Numbered from the stretch's first letter, positions 1-9,131 are shown. The stretch is 64,000 nucleotides of DNA from Hirschia sp964351655 (GCA_964351655.1 CAYGPD010000012.1:1-64000), one strand, 5' to 3'. Numbers and translations: made by a program. Notes: generated by a model from the letters alone, not told the origin.

Positions 1-295
1 ATCGGTCGCGAGCCGCCCCATGAGGTGTGATGGATGTAGTATGCACGAGGTTTTCTGGAGGGGGATAAGTATTTTGCTTTTGCGATTGATGAATGCGTAT
101 CAGTGAGGGAATTCTGCTATAGATTGTAGACTATGTTTAGCTGAAACTTGAAGTTTGTAAATTTGATCAAAATAAAGAAAAAAACCTTAAAAAATAAGGT
201 TTAAGACAGTTTTGTGACGACTGCGTACCACTGAATGTTAATCCAATTCAGATAGCAAGAAACCTCTTGGCTCAAATGCTGTGTTGGCTGATTAA
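1..295. other. Left-edge stretch without a confident gene
   Basis: No complete gene is visible. One plus-strand frame is open from the window edge to a stop at about 104-106 (about 34 codons) and could be the tail of a gene starting outside. Equally, a short minus-strand frame leaves the left edge from an ATG near base 22. Neither has recognisable sequence. An AT-rich inverted repeat lies at 182-202. The stretch must also hold the promoter of the GGDEF-EAL gene at 296, but no convincing -35/-10 pair can be assigned by eye. Confidence 0.4.
182..202 (-). terminator. AT-rich hairpin, terminator-like on the minus strand
   Basis: An 8-bp perfect stem (AAACCTTA / TAAGGTTT) encloses a five-A loop. 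On the minus strand it is followed directly by a T-rich run, as in an intrinsic terminator. No convincing minus-strand gene ends here; the open minus frame that does is most likely the shadow of the GGDEF-EAL gene. It may be fortuitous. Confidence 0.3.
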
Positions 296-2536
296 ATGCA
301 CTCCATAAGTACGATTGATAAACGTGAAACCCTGATTGGATCAGTAATCGGTTTCTTTCTGATATTCTGTATCGGGTATTATATTTATACATCAGTCGTA
401 GGGGTTGAGACACTTGCGACAGAACGTAAGCAAAATGAGTTAGTTTCTTCCGGGCTTTTGCTTGAGACGAAGGTGATTGGATTGCGAAAACTTGAAAAGG
501 ATTTTGCAATTGAGAGAAAGCTTGAATTGCTGTCAGAATTTGAAACCATATTTGGTGAAATATATAGCGAGATTGATACACGCTGGCTTCCTTTAGATAT
601 TGAAGAAGCGGTTCAATTGCAAAACGGGTTGTTGAAATATCATGCTTCGGCACGCAAGCTTTTTGAATTTCACAAATCCATAGGATTGGATCAAAACTCA
701 GGACTTGAAGGTCAATTACGGATCGCAGCGCATAGTGCTGAAAGTAAAATCCAAGAATTTGGAGATTCAGAGCTATTAGCAAATTTGATGTATCTGCGCC
801 GGCATGAGAAGGACTTCATGCTGCGGGATGAGCCTAAATATATGCAGCGATATTTTGGCCGTATGCAAATGCTCAAAGCGCAAATTGAAGAGAGAATTGG
901 CCAAACCTCTTTAAAGCGAGACCTAATTTTAAACTTGGAAGATTATAGCCGGAATTTTACCAAATGGTCTGAAAATCGCCAACGTCTCAATAATACGATT
1001 GAAGAAATCGACCAAGCATTTGCGATTGTTGATAGTGTGATGAGCACATTAATTCGATTGTCTTTTGAGCGGGCAAAATACGCCAAGGATCAGGGGAATA
1101 TCCATAGGTCATTGTCTCAGCTCTCTATATTATTGCTTGGATTGCTCGGCGCTATCGGGATTGGTTTGCTGGTGAGTGTTATCTACCGGCATAAGAAATT
1201 AAGCCTGGAAATTGATAAGCTCGCTTATATAGATGCGCTGACGTCGCTTCCCAATAGAAGGTGTTTTTTTCGCGAATTAAAAACACTAAACGGCCCCAAG
1301 GCGCATGTGCATTCAGCATTGAGTGTTGGGATTATTGATCTGGATGGGTTTAAGGCTGTGAATGATATTCATGGCCACGGCGCGGGGGATCAGCTTTTGA
1401 GTGCTGTGGGGCGCAGATTAGAAGGTTTGATGGATGAGGGGGTGTTCCTCGCGCGCCTTGGCGGTGATGAGTTTGGTATTATTGTAAGCAATGGTGGGAC
1501 AGAAGACGATCTGGCGGCTTTAGGGGCTACAATATGCGCGAGTTTGAAATCGCCCTTCACATTAAATGATGCTGTTGTGCGCATTGCAGGAACGGTTGGG
1601 TTTGCGCAATTGCAAACGACAAAGCACTTGTCTGAGAGCTTATTTGAATGTGCTGATTATGCGCTTTACCATGCGAAGGAGAATTGCAAGGGAACGTCGG
1701 TTACGTTTTCAGCTCAGCATGAATTGCAAATCAGCGGCAAACGAAAATTGGAGCAGTGTTTATTAGACGCTGATTTAGAAGCTGAACTTCAAGTGTTTTT
1801 CCAGCCTATTGTAGATAGTGTGGCGGGGCATGTCGTGGGAATGGAAGCGTTAGCGCGTTGGACAAGCCCCGTTATAGGGGTAGTGCCGCCCGATAAATTT
1901 ATTCCCGCAGCTGAAAGTCTTGGAATTGTGGGCGGGTTAAGCTCCATATTGCTGAGGAAAGCGCTGGCGGCGGCGAAATCATGGCCGGAAAATACATATC
2001 TATCGTTTAATTTATCCGCCATTGATATTTCTTCGAATGAAACCGCACTGAATTTGATGGCGATCATAATGAAGAGTGGGTTTGCGCCACATCGTATCGT
2101 ATTTGAGATTACTGAAACGACTATGATGCTAAACTTTCAGCATGCCAATGAGGTGTTGAAACCATTTCGGAATATGGGCGTTGGCATTGCGCTGGATGAC
2201 TTTGGAACGGGGTATTCCAGTCTGAGTTACATTCAGAAAATGCCTATAGATCGGCTGAAAATTGATCGCGCTTTTATCTCTGATATCGAAACCCGCAAAA
2301 CAACACGCGATATTATGATGGCGATTGTGGATTTGTGCCGCAGCCTTGATGTGACGTGTATCGTTGAGGGCGTTGAGACATATAAGCAGTTGGAAACTGT
2401 GCAGCTATTGGGCTGTCAGCTCATTCAGGGGTATTATTTCTCCAAACCCCTGAATATTGAAAATGCGCAGTCATTCCTTGAAGACCGTTTGAGTCAAAGT
2501 GTGAATGACTGGCATTGCGGTGTGCGAAGCGCCTGA
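296..2536 (+). CDS. Membrane-bound GGDEF-EAL cyclic-di-GMP enzyme
   Basis: A 746-residue inner-membrane c-di-GMP protein. Transmembrane helices lie at about residues 13-35 and 275-297, bracketing a largely helical periplasmic segment. That segment contains RRHEKDFMLR, typical of HBM-like (helical bimodular) sensor domains. A GGDEF domain follows (motif at 389-393), then an EAL domain (motif at 517-519). EAL active-site signatures are all visible: EALAR, NLSA, FEITET, DDFGTGYSS, KIDRAF, EGVET and QGYYFSKP. The GGDEF motif is intact, but no RxxD inhibitory site sits in the usual place, so either or both activities are possible. The gene abuts the convergent acyltransferase with no spacer. The ribosome-binding site before the ATG is weak, so the exact start is less certain. 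Confidence 0.93.
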   Translation: MHSISTIDKRETLIGSVIGFFLIFCIGYYIYTSVVGVETLATERKQNELVSSGLLLETKVIGLRKLEKDFAIERKLELLSEFETIFGEIYSEIDTRWLPLDIEEAVQLQNGLLKYHASARKLFEFHKSIGLDQNSGLEGQLRIAAHSAESKIQEFGDSELLANLMYLRRHEKDFMLRDEPKYMQRYFGRMQMLKAQIEERIGQTSLKRDLILNLEDYSRNFTKWSENRQRLNNTIEEIDQAFAIVDSVMSTLIRLSFERAKYAKDQGNIHRSLSQLSILLLGLLGAIGIGLLVSVIYRHKKLSLEIDKLAYIDALTSLPNRRCFFRELKTLNGPKAHVHSALSVGIIDLDGFKAVNDIHGHGAGDQLLSAVGRRLEGLMDEGVFLARLGGDEFGIIVSNGGTEDDLAALGATICASLKSPFTLNDAVVRIAGTVGFAQLQTTKHLSESLFECADYALYHAKENCKGTSVTFSAQHELQISGKRKLEQCLLDADLEAELQVFFQPIVDSVAGHVVGMEALARWTSPVIGVVPPDKFIPAAESLGIVGGLSSILLRKALAAAKSWPENTYLSFNLSAIDISSNETALNLMAIIMKSGFAPHRIVFEITETTMMLNFQHANEVLKPFRNMGVGIALDDFGTGYSSLSYIQKMPIDRLKIDRAFISDIETRKTTRDIMMAIVDLCRSLDVTCIVEGVETYKQLETVQLLGCQLIQGYYFSKPLNIENAQSFLEDRLSQSVNDWHCGVRSA

Positions 2537-3583
2537 TCAAATGCGCGGTGATAGACCCGCGTGTATGATGGGGCCTTTTGCGATAGAGCGTCCGATTTCG
2601 ATGCAGGGTTTTTCAATCGTGATGTGGAGCATGTATGCTAACGCGATGGAGAGCGGGTAGACGAGTATAAACTCTAACATCATTGAGCTTTCTAAACCGA
2701 GTTTAGCAATGGCAACCTCTACAGCGTTTAAAACGAGCACATGCGTTAAATAAATTGCGAATGTGAGTTTTCCTGCCCATGCAAGTGGGGCAAAGGATAA
2801 GATGTGGGAGGTTGGGCTGTGGGTGTTAAACCACAAGCTTGCGACAAGGCCCGCACCGAAAAACGACATGGCGAGGTTCCAGATATTGACCATCGGAAAT
2901 ATGAGAGATGCTGTGTATGTGAGGACCATCAGACCAACACAAATGGATGCAATCTCGCTTTTCTTGAATATGTCTATGAGGTGGGGTTTGTTTTTGACGA
3001 TGATCGCCAGCAATGCGCCAAAGGCAAGACCAAAATAGCCGCGTACAAAAAAGCTCTCACCGTGAGATACTAAGAGTAAGCAACCAATAATGAGTGCTGA
3101 CACCGAGAATGCCCAAAGTGGCTTTTTGACTAAGAAAAACAGGATGCATGGCCAGATGATATAGAATTTTTCTTCTATGCCGAGCGTCCATGCATGGAGA
3201 AAAGAGTCGCCTGCGGCAACTGGTCTGAACTCGCTATTAAAGGAGGCAATATAGGGAAGGGCACGAAGGAAATCGTGTTGTTTTTCTGGCTGTCCCAATC
3301 GCGCTAAAAGCGTGGACGCGCAAAAATAGAGAAGAATAGTAAAGGCGTATAAGGGGACAATTCTGAAGAAGCGCCTGATATAGAAAGCCTTCAGATTGAA
3401 CTTTTCATCCGCTGACGTGTCCCGCAGTAGAAGCCACGTGATCAGCCATCCGCTTAAGGCGAAAAAAATATCAACGCCAAACGAGCCATCAATATAGCGC
3501 GGTACAAATGAAATGTGATTGAAAATCGTGAAAATGATGCAGATGGCCCGCAAGCCATCTAGCGCGTGTCTATAGTTTACCAT
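2537..3583 (-). CDS. Acyltransferase 3 family membrane protein
   Basis: A 348-residue polytopic membrane protein of the acyltransferase-3 (OafA/YrhL) family, which O-acylates cell-surface glycans or other extracytoplasmic acceptors. Family signatures are visible: an N-terminal LDGLRAICI followed by FNH (the family's catalytic-type His), FFALSGWLIT, and HAWTLGIEEKFYIIWP. About ten hydrophobic segments follow. The ATG at 3583 is preferred over an in-frame TTG at 3592 because homologues begin just before the YRHALDGLR segment. The acceptor is unknown. It converges with the GGDEF-EAL gene with zero spacing and lies downstream of the dacA-like gene on the same strand. Confidence 0.9.
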   Translation of the reverse strand: MVNYRHALDGLRAICIIFTIFNHISFVPRYIDGSFGVDIFFALSGWLITWLLLRDTSADEKFNLKAFYIRRFFRIVPLYAFTILLYFCASTLLARLGQPEKQHDFLRALPYIASFNSEFRPVAAGDSFLHAWTLGIEEKFYIIWPCILFFLVKKPLWAFSVSALIIGCLLLVSHGESFFVRGYFGLAFGALLAIIVKNKPHLIDIFKKSEIASICVGLMVLTYTASLIFPMVNIWNLAMSFFGAGLVASLWFNTHSPTSHILSFAPLAWAGKLTFAIYLTHVLVLNAVEVAIAKLGLESSMMLEFILVYPLSIALAYMLHITIEKPCIEIGRSIAKGPIIHAGLSPRI

Positions 3584-3680
3584 GTGCCCCAACCCAATGT
3601 TTACGTCTTCGTTTCAACGTCATTGGGGTATGGCATTTGATGCAACTTAAAGCAATGTATGTACCGCTAAGATTGCAGCG

Positions 3681-4646
3681 CTATTTTGATGAGCCTTGCT
3701 CAACAATGCTCTCGTCAACTTCGGCCATGTCATTGAGGGTGATGGAGTTAAGATCATCCGTTGTCATGCCGCGCAGCTCGTTAAAGGCGATACGGGTTGT
3801 GATGCTAGGCTTCTTGTCAGAACCCTCTGTTGCGATCACGTCAAATGCTGCTTCTAGGAGGTCTGTAACGTGCATATCGCGAGATTTAGATGTGGAGCCG
3901 CCAAGCATAACTGCTATGACGCGGTGTCCGTCTCGCTCAGCTGATGCGAGCAGGTTGAAACCTGAAGCACGTGTATAACCTGTCTTAATACCGTCTACAC
4001 CACGCACTTTTTCAAGAAGGTTGTTGTGGTTTTTGTATTTTGCGCGACCATACTCAAATTCAGTAATTGAGAAATAGTCATAATAATCAGCGTGGTTCAT
4101 CAACATAGCTTCGCCCAGAAGGGCTAAATCATGCGCAGTTGAGACTTGCGCAGCGTCTGGAAGGCCAGATGCATTTTTGAAGCGCGTGTTTTTGAGGCCC
4201 AGTTGACGTGCTTTCGCTGTCATAAGGGCTGCAAACCGAGTTTCTGTTCCACCGAGACGTTCTGCAATCACGACAGCGGCATCGTTTGCGGATTTGGTGA
4301 CAAGCGCGCTGATTGCTGTTTCAACGCTAATAGTCTCACCAGGTTTAAGGTATAATTTTGATGGTGCTTGCGCGGCTGCCGTTTTGGAAATCGGAATTTC
4401 ATCTGTGAGCATAAGGTCGCCAGATTCAAGTGCGTCGAAGACCATATAAAGCGTCATCACTTTCGTGATAGATGCAGGAAAGCGGGGTTCATCTGCGTTT
4501 CGTGCGTGCAAAACCGTGTTTGTGTCGATATCAATCACATAAGACGCGTATTTCTCAGCCCATGAGGGACAAGCGGCAAGTACAGACAATGTTCCGGCGA
4601 TAAGTAGTTTACGTGTCAAACCGGCGAGTTTCGACTGGATAGTCAT
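3681..4646 (-). CDS. dacA: D-alanyl-D-alanine carboxypeptidase (PBP5/6 family)
   Basis: A 321-residue exported serine DD-peptidase that trims the terminal D-Ala of peptidoglycan pentapeptides in the periplasm. A Sec signal peptide covers about residues 1-30. The three penicillin-binding motifs are intact: SITK at 59-62 (Ser nucleophile), SAN at 119-121 and KTG at 221-223. The protein is shorter than E. coli PBP5 (about 400 residues), and the region after the catalytic domain is short with no clear amphipathic membrane anchor. It may therefore be soluble or loosely bound. Monocistronic or leading into the acyltransferase gene about 97 bases downstream. Confidence 0.92.
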   Translation of the reverse strand: MTIQSKLAGLTRKLLIAGTLSVLAACPSWAEKYASYVIDIDTNTVLHARNADEPRFPASITKVMTLYMVFDALESGDLMLTDEIPISKTAAAQAPSKLYLKPGETISVETAISALVTKSANDAAVVIAERLGGTETRFAALMTAKARQLGLKNTRFKNASGLPDAAQVSTAHDLALLGEAMLMNHADYYDYFSITEFEYGRAKYKNHNNLLEKVRGVDGIKTGYTRASGFNLLASAERDGHRVIAVMLGGSTSKSRDMHVTDLLEAAFDVIATEGSDKKPSITTRIAFNELRGMTTDDLNSITLNDMAEVDESIVEQGSSK

Positions 4647-4782
4647 GTCTGTAGGGTCCTCTTGTGAAATTGGCAGTGTAAATTAGTTTTAATGTTAAGC
4701 TCGATTCATTGAGGCGAGGTTAACTAATTGAGGTGTTGACGATTAAGTTTTGTGAAGGGATTTGCAAACTCAACTCTGAGCA

Positions 4783-5187
4783 ATGAATTGTGATTATATT
4801 ATGTTAAATTTTAAAACTCTTAAAAGACCAAATACTCCTAACTCTTATCTGGTCGCACCAGAAGGAATGTGTGAAAATGCTGTTCCTGATGCAACGCCAA
4901 CTTTGTTTTATTTAAAAAATGCCGAGACTTTAAAAGCTGATTTCTTGCAGATTATGCAAGGTCAGCCAAGGGTTTCAGTATTGGAAGACGAGGGGATGGG
5001 GTTGGAATTGCGTCAAAAAACGCCACTTATGGGGTTCCCTGACTTTATTTCGGTTAGATTTATTGATTTAGAAGATGGGAAATCGACTTTCGCTATCTAT
5101 TCCAGATCAAAATACGGACGCAAAGATTTTGGTGTGAACCGTAAACGTATTGAGCTTTGGGTAGATTTACTTCGTAATAACGCTTAA
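4783..5187 (+). CDS. DUF1499 family protein
   Basis: A 134-residue protein of unknown function. The C-terminal half has the DUF1499 pattern: a segment around FPDFISVRFIDLEDG followed by YSRSKYGRKDFGVNRKRIE, which matches the family's R-S-x-S-R-x-G-x-x-D-x-G-x-N-R-x-R-I block. No signal peptide or lipobox is evident, although many family members are exported. A second in-frame ATG at 4801 is an alternative start. The function of the family is not established. It lies alone between the divergent dacA gene and clpS. Confidence 0.75.
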   Translation: MNCDYIMLNFKTLKRPNTPNSYLVAPEGMCENAVPDATPTLFYLKNAETLKADFLQIMQGQPRVSVLEDEGMGLELRQKTPLMGFPDFISVRFIDLEDGKSTFAIYSRSKYGRKDFGVNRKRIELWVDLLRNNA

Positions 5188-5223
5188 GGGAGTGTTTGCA
5201 ATTTAATTGCGGTTTACCCCCTT
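5185..5223. repeat. Imperfect inverted repeat after the DUF1499 gene
   Basis: TAAGGG at the DUF1499 stop pairs with CCCTTA at about 5218-5223, and an inner GCAAT-TTA-ATTGC hairpin lies near the centre. There is no following U-run, so it is a poor intrinsic terminator. It could be a transcript-end structure or an operator upstream of clpS. Confidence 0.35.
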
Positions 5224-5324
5224 ACATAACGAATGTGTATTCATATGTTAGAAATATGAAACACGCGTTCTAAATATTAAGTTATTTGGAACAAAGTGAT
5301 GTTGGCTAGCTTTTTGATGGGTTC

Positions 5325-5654
5325 ATGTCAGACGAAAAATCCCCAACAGGCACCGATGATGAAACTGGTGTCGTCACGCGTACAGAGACAAAGACGAAAC
5401 GTCCTTCTCTATACCGTGTTTTAATACTGAATGATGACTTCACACCGATGGAGTTTGTTGTTCTAATCCTCGAGCACTTCTTCAACAAGACTCGTGAAGA
5501 AGCGACGAAAGTCATGCTCCATGTCCATAATACGGGCGTAGGTGTGTGTGGAGTGTTCACTTATGAGGTTGCTGAAACAAAAGTGGCGCAGGTTATGGAC
5601 CTTGCCCGCAGAAGTGAGCATCCTCTTCAATGTGTAATGGAACGCGAAGAATAA
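5325..5654 (+). CDS. clpS: ATP-dependent Clp protease adaptor ClpS
   Basis: A 109-residue cytosolic adaptor that delivers N-degron substrates to ClpAP. After a flexible acidic N-terminal tail of about 25 residues, the ClpS fold is clear: YRVLILNDDFTPMEFVV, where the NDD(F)TPMEFV segment forms the N-degron pocket, then the helix FFNKTREEATKVMLHVH and the GVGVCGVFTYEVAETK strand-turn. It ends 10 bases before clpA, the usual alphaproteobacterial clpS-clpA operon. In Caulobacter-type cells ClpAP acts in cell-cycle proteolysis. Confidence 0.97.
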   Translation: MSDEKSPTGTDDETGVVTRTETKTKRPSLYRVLILNDDFTPMEFVVLILEHFFNKTREEATKVMLHVHNTGVGVCGVFTYEVAETKVAQVMDLARRSEHPLQCVMEREE

Positions 5655-5664
5655 AGGTTACTAA

Positions 5665-7980
5665 ATGCCTTCAATGACCCCCAGCCTAGAACGCGCGCTT
5701 GAGAAAGCGCTGCACCTCGCTTCTGATCGTAAGCACGAATATGCCACGCTTGAGCATTTACTGTTTGCGTTGACAGAAGACGAAGACGCCTCGGAGGTCA
5801 TGCGCGCGTGTAAGCTTGATATCGACAAGCTACGTGGCGACCTAAATGATTATATGGATGAAGAGTTAAATGCGATCGTCGTAGATGATGATGAGCATGT
5901 ACATCCAACTGCCGCATTTCAACGTGTTGTGCAGCGTGCAGTCTTGCACGTGGAAAGCTCTGGCCGTGATGAAGTGACGGGTGCGAATGTGCTCGTTTCT
6001 ATTTTTGCCGAGCGTGAAAGCCATGCTGCTTACTTCCTGCAAGCACAAGATATGACCCGCTATGATGCTGTAAACTTTATATCACATGGTGTCGCCAAAA
6101 AGCCGGGCATGTCGCGTACACGCCCTGTGGATGGTGCTGGTGATGAAAAAGAAGAAGCCGCTAAATCGGGTGGTGAAGCACTTCAAGCTTATTGTGTTGA
6201 TCTGAATGAAAAAGCGCGATCTGGAAAAACTGACCCATTGATTGGGCGTCAGCTAGAAGTGGATCGTTGTATTCAGGTCTTGTGTCGTCGTCGTAAGAAT
6301 AATCCGCTGCTTGTGGGTGATCCCGGTGTTGGTAAAACTGCTATTGCCGAAGGACTTGCTAAACGTATCGTAGATGGTGAAGCGCCAAAAATTCTTGAAG
6401 ATAGCATTATCTATTCTCTCGACATGGGCTCATTGCTTGCAGGTACACGCTATCGCGGTGACTTTGAAGAACGCTTGAAACAGGTTGTAAAAGAGCTAGA
6501 AGAGCAACCACGTTCTGTGCTGTTTATTGATGAGATCCACACTGTTATCGGTGCGGGTGCGACATCTGGCGGTGCTATGGATGCATCAAACTTGCTGAAA
6601 CCTGCGCTTCAGTCCGGTGAATTGCGCTGTATGGGTTCGACAACATATAAAGAGTATCGTCAGCACATCGAGAAAGATCGTGCATTGGCACGTCGTTTCC
6701 AAAAAATTGATGTGGTTGAGCCAAGTGTGGCTGACTCGATCAAAATTTTGCAGGGCTTAAAGTCTCGTTTCGAGGACTTTCACGGTCTAAAATATACAAA
6801 TGATGCGATTAAAACTGCGGTTGAACTTGCGGCACGCCACATCACAGATCGGAAATTGCCAGATAAAGCAATTGATGTGATTGATGAAGCGGGTGCAAGC
6901 CAATGGTTATTGCCGGAATCTAAGCGACGCAAACAGATTGGACCTAAAGAAATTGAGGTCGTGGTTGCGAAGATGGCACGCATACCTGCCAAACAGGTCA
7001 ATAAGACTGATGAGCAGGCATTACGTTCTATTTCTGCGGATCTAAAGCGCGTTGTGTATGGTCAAGATCCTGCGATTATGGCTGTGTCCGATGCGATTAA
7101 ACTGGCGCGTGCTGGTTTGCGTGAACCGAACAAACCGATTGGGTCTTACTTATTCTCTGGTCCAACCGGTGTTGGTAAGACTGAAGTTGCGCGTCAATTA
7201 GCGTCTATCTTGGGTGTTGAGATCTTACGATTTGACATGTCCGAATATATGGAGCGTCACACGGTATCGCGTTTGATAGGTGCACCTCCAGGCTATGTTG
7301 GATATGATCAAGGTGGGTTGTTGACGGATGGTGTGGACCAACATCCTCACTGTGTGTTGTTGCTAGATGAGATCGAGAAAGCGCACCCTGAATTGTTCAA
7401 CATCCTCTTGCAGGTGATGGACAATGGAACGTTGACAGATTCAAACGGTAAAAAGATCGATTTCCGTAATGTCATTTTGATTATGACAACGAATGCGGGG
7501 GCTGCGGATGCTGCAAAAGAAGCCATTGGTTTTGGACGCGGTAAACGAGAAGGTGAAGATGAGGATGCGATTAAAAAGCTCTTCACACCTGAGTTCCGTA
7601 ACCGTTTGGACGCGATTGTTCCGTTTGCGCCATTAGGTGAAGACGTTATCAGCCGCGTGGTAGATAAATTCATTCTTCAACTTGAGGGTCAATTGTCTGA
7701 CCGGAATGTCGATATTGTTCTTACCGATAAAGCGCGTGCTTGGTTGGCTGAACGTGGTTATGACAAAGCATATGGTGCGCGTCCGTTGGGGCGTGTGATC
7801 CAAGAGCATGTTAAGAAGCCAATGGCTGAAGAATTGCTGTTTGGAAAGCTGCGTAAAGGTGGCCTTGTGACGATTGATGTCGATATCAAAGACACAAGTA
7901 AACTCGCTTTCACTTTTGAGGATGGCTCTAATAAGCGGCCATCTAATGAAGAGGAAGAGGAGCCGGAGCTAACAGATTAA
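5665..7980 (+). CDS. clpA: ATP-dependent Clp protease ATP-binding subunit ClpA
   Basis: A 771-residue class-I Hsp100 unfoldase that feeds substrates to ClpP. An N-terminal double Clp-N repeat (about residues 1-145), where ClpS docks, precedes two AAA+ modules. The Walker A motifs are GDPGVGKT at 218-225 and GPTGVGKT at 499-506; Walker B boxes read VLFIDEIHT and VLLLDEIEKA. There is no long middle coiled coil, which distinguishes it from ClpB. The C-terminus is acidic (EEEEEPELTD). Length is normal for ClpA. It is the second gene of clpS-clpA and is followed by an intrinsic terminator at about 8045-8075. Confidence 0.98.
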   Translation: MPSMTPSLERALEKALHLASDRKHEYATLEHLLFALTEDEDASEVMRACKLDIDKLRGDLNDYMDEELNAIVVDDDEHVHPTAAFQRVVQRAVLHVESSGRDEVTGANVLVSIFAERESHAAYFLQAQDMTRYDAVNFISHGVAKKPGMSRTRPVDGAGDEKEEAAKSGGEALQAYCVDLNEKARSGKTDPLIGRQLEVDRCIQVLCRRRKNNPLLVGDPGVGKTAIAEGLAKRIVDGEAPKILEDSIIYSLDMGSLLAGTRYRGDFEERLKQVVKELEEQPRSVLFIDEIHTVIGAGATSGGAMDASNLLKPALQSGELRCMGSTTYKEYRQHIEKDRALARRFQKIDVVEPSVADSIKILQGLKSRFEDFHGLKYTNDAIKTAVELAARHITDRKLPDKAIDVIDEAGASQWLLPESKRRKQIGPKEIEVVVAKMARIPAKQVNKTDEQALRSISADLKRVVYGQDPAIMAVSDAIKLARAGLREPNKPIGSYLFSGPTGVGKTEVARQLASILGVEILRFDMSEYMERHTVSRLIGAPPGYVGYDQGGLLTDGVDQHPHCVLLLDEIEKAHPELFNILLQVMDNGTLTDSNGKKIDFRNVILIMTTNAGAADAAKEAIGFGRGKREGEDEDAIKKLFTPEFRNRLDAIVPFAPLGEDVISRVVDKFILQLEGQLSDRNVDIVLTDKARAWLAERGYDKAYGARPLGRVIQEHVKKPMAEELLFGKLRKGGLVTIDVDIKDTSKLAFTFEDGSNKRPSNEEEEEPELTD

Positions 7981-8044
7981 TTAGCCCCATTTTAAATATG
8001 GGAATTTGATCTGGCTTTTACGGCAGACAAGTATTAAGACACGG

Positions 8045-8075
8045 GGCGAGGGTAGAAATACTCTCGCCCTTTGTT
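8045..8075 (+). terminator. Intrinsic terminator after clpA
   Basis: The stem GGGCGAG / CTCGCCC is followed by TTTGTTTT. It ends the clpS-clpA transcript. It also shows that a longer reading of the next gene from a TTG at 8006 is wrong, because the hairpin would lie inside the coding region. Confidence 0.8.
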
Positions 8076-8098
8076 TTATAAACATGAATACCTTCAAT

Positions 8099-9118
8099 AT
8101 GAGCACTGAAAAACCGAATATGACCCAGATTGTCGTTGCCGCCCTTTATCACTTTGCCAAGCTTCCTCACTATAAAGACATTCAAGCGCCATTGCTTGCA
8201 GCTTGTGAAGCAGCAGGTACACGGGGAACTCTGCTTTTGGCGACTGAAGGCATTAACGGAACGATTGCAGGGACGCGCTCAGGCATTGATGAAGTGCTTC
8301 GATTCATCCGTTCTATTCCGGAACTGAAGAATACAGAGCATAAAGAAAGTCATGCTGAAGAGATGCCATTTTTGCGCATGAAAGTGCGTTTGAAGAATGA
8401 AATCGTAACGATGGGCGTGCCGGGAACTGACCCTAGCAATATCGTTGGCACATATGTTGATCCAGAAAACTGGAATGATTTGATCAGCCGTGACGATGTT
8501 GTCGTGATTGATACACGCAATGATTATGAAGTGCAGATTGGGACGTTTAAAGGGGCAGTGAACCCGAAAACGGAAACCTTCCGCGAGTTTCCAGCTTGGT
8601 TTAAAGAGTTTCAACGCACGCACAACAAGCCCAAAGTGGCTATGTTTTGTACGGGCGGCATTCGGTGTGAGAAATCCACTGCTTTTGCTAAGGAGATGGG
8701 CTTTGAGGAAGTGTTTCACCTTAAAGGCGGCATTCTAAAATACTTAGAAAATGTTCCAGAAGACAATAGTTTATGGGAAGGTGACTGCTTTGTGTTTGAC
8801 CAGCGTGTTTCGGTGAAACACGGGCTAGAACTTGGCGATTATGACCAGTGCTTTGCGTGTCGTCGTCCAATCACAGAAGAAGAAAAGCAGCGCCCTGAAT
8901 ATACAAAGGGTGTGTCTTGTCACCAATGTTATGATGAGTATACGCCTGAGAAAAAGGCTGCATTCATGGAGCGCCAAAAGCAAATTGAGCTGGCAAAAAA
9001 ACGTGGTAAATCGCATGTTGGCCAAGATTTAAAGGCTGAAAAAGAAGCTGCCCGCGCCGCTGCTGAGGAAGCAAGGTTAAAGTCTATCGCAGGCAAGGAA
9101 GAAGCGCGTAAGGACTAA
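8099..9118 (+). CDS. trhO: tRNA uridine(34) hydroxylase TrhO (YceA-type rhodanese)
   Basis: A protein of about 339 residues of the TrhO/YceA family, which forms 5-hydroxyuridine at the wobble position of tRNAs in an O2-dependent way. An N-terminal acylphosphatase-like domain begins at VVAALYHFAKL. It is followed by a rhodanese domain with the family's active-site loop FCTGGIRCEKSTA and a Cys-rich segment (CFACRRPI, then SCHQCY). The C-terminus is a Lys/Glu/Ala-rich helix. The start is uncertain: ATGs at 8084, 8099 and 8120 are all in frame and all lie beyond the clpA terminator, and none has a strong ribosome-binding site. An inverted repeat at 9132-9161 terminates it. Confidence 0.93.
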   Translation: MSTEKPNMTQIVVAALYHFAKLPHYKDIQAPLLAACEAAGTRGTLLLATEGINGTIAGTRSGIDEVLRFIRSIPELKNTEHKESHAEEMPFLRMKVRLKNEIVTMGVPGTDPSNIVGTYVDPENWNDLISRDDVVVIDTRNDYEVQIGTFKGAVNPKTETFREFPAWFKEFQRTHNKPKVAMFCTGGIRCEKSTAFAKEMGFEEVFHLKGGILKYLENVPEDNSLWEGDCFVFDQRVSVKHGLELGDYDQCFACRRPITEEEKQRPEYTKGVSCHQCYDEYTPEKKAAFMERQKQIELAKKRGKSHVGQDLKAEKEAARAAAEEARLKSIAGKEEARKD

Positions 9119-9131
9119 CATATTTAAGCTA

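Noticed and set aside
201..782. 193-codon minus-strand frame opposite the start of the GGDEF-EAL gene
   Set aside because: It is antisense to a strongly supported gene, has no recognisable domain, and its composition (Gln/Leu/Tyr-rich) is what the reverse of a coding frame gives. Only the hairpin at its end keeps it worth noting.
8006..8098. Extended N-terminus of trhO from a TTG at 8006
   Set aside because: It would place the clpA terminator hairpin inside the coding region, and it adds sequence unlike the family N-terminus.
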